The position numbers and the translations under genes were made by a program. From CALOBA01 sp942491465 (GTDB lineage: Bacteria > Pseudomonadota > Gammaproteobacteria > Chromatiales > Chromatiaceae), in assembly GCA_942491465.1 (NCBI GenBank), contig CALOBA010000043.1, positions 1 to 18,844 on the forward strand: a stretch of DNA of 18,844 bases, written 5' to 3'. Under the pieces are notes generated by a model. The model did not search any database. It was not told where the DNA came from and saw only the letters and a list, made by a program, of their open reading frames with translations. Shown piece after piece: positions 10,968 through 16,237 of the stretch; within the stretch, counting starts at the first letter, position 1, and every line of letters starts with the position of its first letter.

Positions 10968-13900
10968 CGCTCCTCCCCCGCCGCCAGCAGCGGGCGATAG
11001 ACCTCCAGCGCCAGGCGCTCGAAGTCGGGATCGGCGAGGGGATCAGCGCCGGCGCCGCGCAGCACCAGCTGCACGTAGGGGTCGTCGCCGTCCCCCAGGG
11101 CGGCGCTGAAGTCGTTGCTGGTCCAGGCCTGCCGGGCCGCGTTGCGGGCGCGCTCCTGGCGCCGCGGGTCTGCGTCGTCCCAGGGCTCGGCAAAGGCGAA
11201 GCTGGCCTTGCGGAAGATGGGCAGGGGGCGGTGCACCCCTTGCCAATACAGCGCCGCCAGTTGGCCGAGCAGGCGACGGGCCTGGTCCGGCGGCAGCGGA
11301 TCGGGCAACACGAAGGCCCCCGCTTGGGTGTGCAGGATGGAGGGCTCCGGGGTGCCGGCGGGCGCGCTGTCGGCGGCGGCCCAGCGCGCCAGGTGGGCGA
11401 GCCAGAGCCGCAGGCGGTCCTCGCCGCGCAGCTTGCCGGCGCGCCAGCGCAGCAGCCCGAGGCCGGGATAGCGCCCGTGGACCTGGCCGCTGAGGCGCAG
11501 CATCCCGGCGTCGCCGGCGTCCAGCGTCAGGTCCAGGTCCAGTCGCGACGGGCGTTGACCAATGAATGGCTCCAGCGCCTCGGCCAATGGGGTCAGGTCG
11601 TCCTGCTGCCGCTCCAGCGCCAGCTCGCCGAGGGCGCCGTGGGGCAGCAGACCCTCGGCGGACAGGCGCGCGGCGGTGGCCGGGCGCTCGGCGAGCCGGT
11701 CCTCCACCAGCCGCGTCTTCAGCTGCCAGGCGGCAAGACCGTCGACGGCGAAGGGCTCCTCGTCGGGCTCCGGCTCATGGTCGGCCAGATAGACACCGAG
11801 CCTGGTCTGCACAAAATAGCGCACCGGGTGGGCGAGGAAGCGCTCCAGTTGTCGCAGCCGGATGTCGCGCATGGCCTCGGGGGCCGGCGGCAGCGCGGCG
11901 CCGGGCCAACCGGGGTTGGCGGCGGACGGCTCGGCGGCGCTGCCCTGCTCCACCAGGACGCTGATCCGGCACCAGTCGGCGTCGAAGCTCGGGCCCTCCG
12001 CTGCGAAGCGCACCGGGCTGAAGGGCTGCAGCGGGTGGCTGCGGGTGATGCGCCGACTGAGCGGCGCGTCGCCGTCCTCGGCCACGAAATACTGGTCGAT
12101 GTGGTCCAGCAGCTCGCGCAGCAGCACCGAGGGCTGGCGCTCGGTATTGTCGCGGCTGTCGAAGCCGACGCAGCTCAGATGCAGCCGGCGGCGGGCGCCG
12201 AGCAGCGTCTCCAGGAACAGGTAGCGGTCCTCGTCGCCCTTGCGCGGGTCGCCGGGCCGCCAGCCGCGGCGCATGGGGTCGAACTCCAACGGCCGGTCGC
12301 GGCGCGGGAAGGCGTCGTCGTCGAGCCCGAGGGCGCAGATGACGGCAAACGGTAGGCTGCGCATGGGGCGCATGCCGCAGAAGGTGACGCCGCCGCTGAA
12401 ATAGCGCCCGCCGCGGCGCTCGGCGGCGGTCTCCAGGCGCTCGGTGAGCCACAGGCGCACCAGGCGCGGGCTCAGCGGCTCGGCGATGCCGTCGGCCTCG
12501 CGGGCCAACTCGGCGATGGCGTCACGGATGCGCGCCAGGCGCCCGTCCGGGTCGTCGCGCTCGCCGAAGAAGGTGGCCACCAGCGCCCCCAGCGCCTGCT
12601 GCCAATCCTCCGCCGAGCGGGGTGCGGCGAGCCCCCGGGCGGCCTCCTGCAGCTGGTCGAACAGCCGCCAGAAGCCGCCCAGGGCCGCGGCGGCGCCGCC
12701 CTCGATGCCGGCCACCGGGGCGATGCCGCTGAATGCGTCGGCTGCGCCCAGGGCGTAGCCGGCGAACAGCCGCGCCTCGGCCTGGGACCAGGTGTTCTGG
12801 GCCAGCGGCGGCAGCCCGAGCTGCTGTTTGTGCGCCCCGTCCAGGCCCCAGCGCAGGTTCGACGCCGCGAGCCAGGCCTTGACCCTTGCGACGGTATCGG
12901 CGTCCAGGCCGAACTGCGCGGCCAGCTCGGGCACGTCCAGATAGGACAGGACCTCGGACTGGGTGAAGCGACTCTCGGGCAGGGCCAGCAGGCGCAGGAA
13001 CACGCGCACCAGCGGGTGCTCGTCGGCGACGGCGATGTCGGATAGATTCCACGGGATAAAGCGGCGGGCATCGCCGGGGGCGGCGGAGATCGCGCGATGG
13101 CGGTCGAACACGGCCTCGATGTCCGGGGCGTAGCGACCGATGTCCGGGACCATGACCAGGACGTCTTCCGGGCGCAGATCGGGCTCGGCCTCGAACAGGG
13201 CCAGCAGCGCATCGTGCAGCACCTGACATTCCCGCGCCGGGCTGTGGCACAGATGGACGCTGACGGAAGCGTCGACGCCCGTTGCGCGGCGCTCGGCGGG
13301 CAGCGGCACCGGGGCCAGCCGGAACAGGTCGCGCTGCAGGTGCCCGAGCAGCGTCGGCGGCCAGTCCGTTGCATAGGCGTCGCACTCATCCAGGGGCATC
13401 TCGCCTTGCAGCAGCAGGTCCTGAAACGCCTGGCCCTGGCGCCCCCAGGAGCCCAGCAGCGGGTTGCCGACCTCCCACAGGTCCGCATCCGCCGGGCGCT
13501 CCAGGCGCGTGCGGGCGTTGGCCTTCTGCGAGACCAGGTCGGACCAGAACTGGTCGCTCGGCGTGTTCAGGTACAGCTCCACCGGGATCAGCGCCGCCAG
13601 CGCCTGGAACAGCTGCACCAGCACCGGCGGCAGCGACGAGACGGCGAACAGCGCCAGCCGCTCCGGCAGCTGGCGGGCGACGTCGGGCGCGGCCAGGCGC
13701 CGGCGCAGCCGCTCGAGCACGGCGCCGCGGTGGGTCGTCTCCCAGCCGGCCACCAGGCGCTGCCAGAGCAGCGGCTGCCAGGGGTGGTCCGATGGGCCCT
13801 TCGGCGTCTCGCCGTCGGTCCAGGCGCGAATCAACTCCGGGCGGTAGAGCTGGCAGCGGTCGAAGACATCGGCGATGCGCACCGCAAGCTGCCAGCGCTT

Positions 13901-14266
13901 GCGCCCGTCGCCGTCGTCGGCCAGATAGCGGTTCAGGTTGGCGAAGGCCGGCTCGGTCAGCAGCGCCGGCAGCGCGGCGAAGATCCGCCAGGTCATGCCC
14001 TCCAGCGACAGCGGATCGGCCTCCGGCAGGTCCTCCAGCAGCCCCTGCGCCAACCCCCAGATGCAGGACGCCGGCAACGGATACTCCATATTGGCCGCGA
14101 CCCCAAAGCTCGCCGCCAGCCGCAGATTGATCCAGCGCGCCATGGCCGGACTCGCCACCACCAGGGTCTGCGGCCGGAACACGGACCCCGGCGGCTCGGC
14201 GAGCAGGCGCCGGGCCAGCTCGGCGAGCAGGTATTCGACGCGATTGGAGCGGATCAACGTGAGCAT
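10964..14266 (-). CDS. recC: Exodeoxyribonuclease V subunit gamma (RecC)
   Basis: RecC is the non-catalytic scaffold of RecBCD that splits the duplex, guides the strands and scans for Chi. The product is 1100 residues, close to E. coli RecC (1122). The N-terminus LTLIRSNRVEYLLAELARRL followed by ASPAMARWINLRLA, GVAANMEYPLPASCIWGL and FSPVRF-type stretches is typical, and the C-terminal inactive nuclease-like domain begins near RQLERFLAHPVRYFVQTRLG. No Walker A motif is present, as expected. I chose ATG 14266 because it aligns with the family N-terminus. The in-frame ATG at 14464 would add 66 residues translated through the palindromic element B and is rejected. No strong ribosome-binding site precedes 14266. 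The gene heads a tightly overlapped recC-recB-recD operon without the ptrA gene that separates recC and recB in E. coli. Confidence 0.95.
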   Translation of the reverse strand: MLTLIRSNRVEYLLAELARRLLAEPPGSVFRPQTLVVASPAMARWINLRLAASFGVAANMEYPLPASCIWGLAQGLLEDLPEADPLSLEGMTWRIFAALPALLTEPAFANLNRYLADDGDGRKRWQLAVRIADVFDRCQLYRPELIRAWTDGETPKGPSDHPWQPLLWQRLVAGWETTHRGAVLERLRRRLAAPDVARQLPERLALFAVSSLPPVLVQLFQALAALIPVELYLNTPSDQFWSDLVSQKANARTRLERPADADLWEVGNPLLGSWGRQGQAFQDLLLQGEMPLDECDAYATDWPPTLLGHLQRDLFRLAPVPLPAERRATGVDASVSVHLCHSPARECQVLHDALLALFEAEPDLRPEDVLVMVPDIGRYAPDIEAVFDRHRAISAAPGDARRFIPWNLSDIAVADEHPLVRVFLRLLALPESRFTQSEVLSYLDVPELAAQFGLDADTVARVKAWLAASNLRWGLDGAHKQQLGLPPLAQNTWSQAEARLFAGYALGAADAFSGIAPVAGIEGGAAAALGGFWRLFDQLQEAARGLAAPRSAEDWQQALGALVATFFGERDDPDGRLARIRDAIAELAREADGIAEPLSPRLVRLWLTERLETAAERRGGRYFSGGVTFCGMRPMRSLPFAVICALGLDDDAFPRRDRPLEFDPMRRGWRPGDPRKGDEDRYLFLETLLGARRRLHLSCVGFDSRDNTERQPSVLLRELLDHIDQYFVAEDGDAPLSRRITRSHPLQPFSPVRFAAEGPSFDADWCRISVLVEQGSAAEPSAANPGWPGAALPPAPEAMRDIRLRQLERFLAHPVRYFVQTRLGVYLADHEPEPDEEPFAVDGLAAWQLKTRLVEDRLAERPATAARLSAEGLLPHGALGELALERQQDDLTPLAEALEPFIGQRPSRLDLDLTLDAGDAGMLRLSGQVHGRYPGLGLLRWRAGKLRGEDRLRLWLAHLARWAAADSAPAGTPEPSILHTQAGAFVLPDPLPPDQARRLLGQLAALYWQGVHRPLPIFRKASFAFAEPWDDADPRRQERARNAARQAWTSNDFSAALGDGDDPYVQLVLRGAGADPLADPDFERLALEVYRPLLAAGEER

Positions 14267-14411
14267 GGTGTGGATCGTGGCGGGCGTTGCGCAAGCAGAA
14301 GGCGCACAGTCTAGCGCCGTCGGGGGCTCAACGGATGAGTCCGTGGCCGGCGCCGCGGCGGATGCGCCGATCACGGGCACCCGACCCCGGCCCAATGCCG
14401 TTAAGAAATCG

Positions 14412-14524
14412 CCTAAGTCAAGGTTCAGAAACAAGTGGTGCAGACGCAACCACGAAATGGCCAATCAAAAGGTTCAGCGAGCGGGCGTCTGCGCCACTTG
14501 TTTCTGAACCGATCCTAAGTCAAG
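14412..14524. mobile_element. Repeat element B: 26-bp near-perfect inverted repeat with flanking 11-bp direct repeats
   Basis: The arms at 14422-14447 and 14485-14510 are reverse complements at 25 of 26 positions, each containing ggttcagaaacaagtgg and a cagacgc end, around a 37-base spacer. Just outside both arms lies the same 11-base sequence cctaagtcaag (14412-14422 and 14514-14524), which could be a target-site duplication or part of the element ends. The inner spacer contains another ggttcag (14471-14477). There is no coding capacity. The arm termini match those of element A (ttcagaaacaa, with a cttagga-like segment outside), which supports one family of small non-autonomous elements. Confidence 0.7.
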
Positions 14525-14528
14525 CCGT

Positions 14529-14590
14529 GGGAGCGGCTTCCAGCCGCGACGGTCGCCGCGCGAGCCGAGTCGCGGCTTGAAGCCGCTCCC
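14529..14590. repeat. REP-like inverted pair (BIME-like)
   Basis: The sequences at 14529-14549 and 14570-14590 are reverse complements at 20 of 21 positions. Each also folds on itself (gcggct/agccgc and gcggctt/aagccgc). Two small hairpins in opposite orientation, separated by 20 bases, are the layout of bacterial interspersed mosaic elements. The core gggagcggctt...agccgcga resembles REP sequences known from Pseudomonas and Xanthomonas, from memory of those families. These are usually mobilised by RAYT (TnpA-REP) transposases; none is in this window. Confidence 0.8.
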
Positions 14591-14698
14591 CCAAAGCGCT
14601 CCCATCGCTCGCCAACTTAATGGCATTGGACCCCGGCCACCGGGCAGCTTGATAACGATTCAACAACAACTGAGACCCAGGGGATGTAGTCCCACGGA

Positions 14699-14722
14699 CG
14701 ATTACGACGACGACAACAACAA
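14699..14722. repeat. Degenerate CGACAA-type simple repeat
   Basis: A run of acgacgacgacaacaacaac-type sequence follows cgatt and is the only other place in the window with this composition. It resembles a decayed copy of the CGACAA array of element A at 1478-1501, and lies 188 bases from the right arm of element B. Read on the minus strand it gives a Val run, as does one frame of the element A array. Confidence 0.55.
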
Positions 14723-14795
14723 CGCACACACCCTTTGAGCGGGTCCTTTGGTCCCGGCTGCGCCACGACAGCCCGGACGAAATCGGGGTATGGTT

Positions 14796-14826
14796 GCCCC
14801 CGGAATCAATTGTTGTCCGCGGGGGC
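14796..14826. promoter_or_regulatory. Imperfect palindrome upstream of the efflux operon (possible operator)
   Basis: The arms gcccccgg (14796-14803) and ccgcgggggc (14817-14826) enclose gga...tcc and a central caattg, so the stretch is an imperfect palindrome ending 7 bases before the chosen adaptor start. RND efflux operons are commonly controlled by TetR-family repressors binding such sites, but no regulator gene is visible here. The right arm also overlaps the only G-rich stretch that could serve as ribosome-binding site, so the hairpin could mask it. Confidence 0.3.
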
Positions 14827-14833
14827 GTTTGTC

Positions 14834-16237
14834 ATGCATCTGTGTCTGGGTTATTTCGGGTCCGGTCGGGGTCGGTTGCCGTGGGGCTCGGCGGCGCTGT
14901 CGGCGGGGTTGGTCTGGATGCTGTTGGGGGGCGGCCCGGTGGCCGCACAGTCGGGGGCCTCAACGCCGCCGCCGGCGGTGGAGGTGGCCGCGGTGGTGAG
15001 CAAGCCGGTGGATCGGGCGAAGCGGTTCATCGGCACCGTGCAGGCGATCGAGTCGGTGCAGCTCAAGGCCAGGGTCGAGGGCTTTCTGGAGCAGGTCGCC
15101 TTTGCGCAGGGGGCGATGGTCGACCAGGGCCAGTTGCTCTACCAGATCGAGCAGGCGCCCTACCAGGCGGACCTGGCCAGTGCCGAGGGGCAGCTCGCGG
15201 CGGCACAGGCGGATCTGGATGCGGCAAAGGCCGCCCTCGAGGACAAGCAGGCGGACTTCGAGCGCCAGTCGGTGCTGGTCAAGAAGGGCGATACCTCGCG
15301 GACGGCCTTCGACAAGTCTAAGGCCGACCGCGACGAGGCCCGGGCCAACGTCGAGAAGGCGCAGGCCAGCGTGCAACAAGGGCAGGCGTCGGTGGCTACG
15401 GCCCGGATCAACCTGGGCTACACCACCGTCGCGAGCCCCATCGCCGGGCGCATCGGCGCCACCGCGGTGACCGTCGGCAACCTGGTCGACAGCGCCAGCG
15501 GAACCTTGGCGACCGTGGTCCAGCTCGACCCGATCCGCGCGGTGTTCTCCATCCCGAGCGCCGAGCGGGTGCGCCTGCTGGCGACCGCCGGCGGCAACGA
15601 GGATGCGGCCCGCGAGCGCTTCGTGCCGCGGCTGCTGCTGCCCACCGGCGAAGAGTATGCGCACGAGGGCAAGATCGCCTTCTCCGACAACCAGGTCGAC
15701 GCGGCCACCGGCACGGTGGCCATCTACGCCGACTTTCCGAATCCGGATCAGCTCCTGCTGCCGGGCCAGTTCATCAGCGCCGTGGTGCACCAGGCCGAGG
15801 CCAAGCGGCTGCCGACGATCCCCTCGGCGGCGGTGCAGCGCACCCGCGACGGGGCCCAGGTCTATGTGGTCGGCGCCGACAATCGCGTCACGCTGCGCAA
15901 GATCGCCGACACCACCAGCGTCGGCAATGAGGTGGCCGTCGGCAACGGGCTCAGGGACGGCGAGATCGTCGTCGTCTCCGGGCTGCAGAAGATCAAGCCG
16001 GGGATGGTCGTATCGACGCAGCGCTCGCCCAAGCCGAACGCGCAGGCCGATGACGCCGCTCCCGCCGACACCGGCGATGCGCCCATGAAGACGCCCGCCG
16101 ACGCCAAGCCAGCCGGCGCGACCGACGCCGGCAGCGAGCCGGCGACGAGCCCGGTGGACGCCGAGGCCGAGCCCGATACCGAGACCGATACCAAGGCCGA
16201 TACCGAGGCCAAGGCCAAGGACGGGACCGACCAATGA
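14834..16237 (+). CDS. RND efflux periplasmic adaptor (membrane fusion protein)
   Basis: This is the HlyD/AcrA-family adaptor that links an inner-membrane RND pump to an outer-membrane channel. From ATG 14834 the product has 467 residues. A signal-like hydrophobic segment (about 18-33) ends at VAAQS (likely cleavage after residue 38). The first lipoyl half (FIGTVQAIESVQLKARVEGF, about 65-84) is followed by a coiled-coil hairpin (112-190, rich in Ala, Gln, Asp and Lys), the second lipoyl half (TVASPIAGRIG, 198-208) and beta-barrel sequence (LDPIRAVFSIPS). The C-terminal 60 residues are an unusual Asp/Thr/Glu/Lys/Ala repeat with no equivalent in AcrA. A GGGGG stretch lies 8 bases upstream; the in-frame ATG at 14735 would add 33 residues that spoil the signal peptide. 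Its stop overlaps the pump start (ATGA), so the two are translationally coupled. The substrate cannot be told from sequence. Confidence 0.92.
   Translation: MHLCLGYFGSGRGRLPWGSAALSAGLVWMLLGGGPVAAQSGASTPPPAVEVAAVVSKPVDRAKRFIGTVQAIESVQLKARVEGFLEQVAFAQGAMVDQGQLLYQIEQAPYQADLASAEGQLAAAQADLDAAKAALEDKQADFERQSVLVKKGDTSRTAFDKSKADRDEARANVEKAQASVQQGQASVATARINLGYTTVASPIAGRIGATAVTVGNLVDSASGTLATVVQLDPIRAVFSIPSAERVRLLATAGGNEDAARERFVPRLLLPTGEEYAHEGKIAFSDNQVDAATGTVAIYADFPNPDQLLLPGQFISAVVHQAEAKRLPTIPSAAVQRTRDGAQVYVVGADNRVTLRKIADTTSVGNEVAVGNGLRDGEIVVVSGLQKIKPGMVVSTQRSPKPNAQADDAAPADTGDAPMKTPADAKPAGATDAGSEPATSPVDAEAEPDTETDTKADTEAKAKDGTDQ
16162..16226 (+). repeat. Short degenerate repeats encoding the adaptor C-terminal tail
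   Basis: Imperfect units of gaYaccgagRcc and gccaaggcc type follow each other at the end of the adaptor gene. They encode alternating D-T-E-T-D-T-K-A and E-A-K-A-K-D residues. The result is a charged, probably disordered tail that differs in composition from the rest of the protein. Confidence 0.75.

Larger units (their letters stand above)
14392..14629. repeat. Outer 14-bp inverted repeat enclosing element B and the REP-like pair
   Basis: The sequence ccaatgccgttaag (14392-14405) and cttaatggcattgg (14616-14629) are reverse complements at 13 of 14 positions, 210 bases apart. Both copies are also next to gaccccggcc in the same orientation (14383-14392 and 14628-14637). The enclosed 238-bp segment contains two further independent inverted repeats, giving a nested layout. 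Confidence 0.65.
14267..14833. other. Divergent intergenic region between recC and the efflux operon, rich in palindromes
   Basis: This 567-base gap should hold promoters for recC (minus) and the efflux operon (plus). It contains an outer inverted repeat (14392-14405 with 14616-14629), element B (14422-14510), a REP-like pair (14529-14590), a degenerate CGACAA-like run (14699-14722) and a possible operator (14796-14826). A tagact hexamer on the minus strand (14313-14308) could be a recC -10 but has no -35 at normal spacing. I see no convincing plus-strand promoter and no RNA gene or open frame with coding character. Confidence 0.75.

Noticed and set aside
14267..14464. N-terminal extension of recC to ATG 14464
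   Set aside because: It would translate element B and has no similarity to RecC. The family N-terminus aligns with ATG 14266.
14520..14729. Small minus-strand frame with a Val run
   Set aside because: It is made by the REP-like pair and the degenerate simple repeat, and shows no coding features.
14735..14833. Extended start of the efflux adaptor
   Set aside because: The added residues lack conservation and would bury the signal peptide; ATG 14834 gives a normal exported N-terminus.
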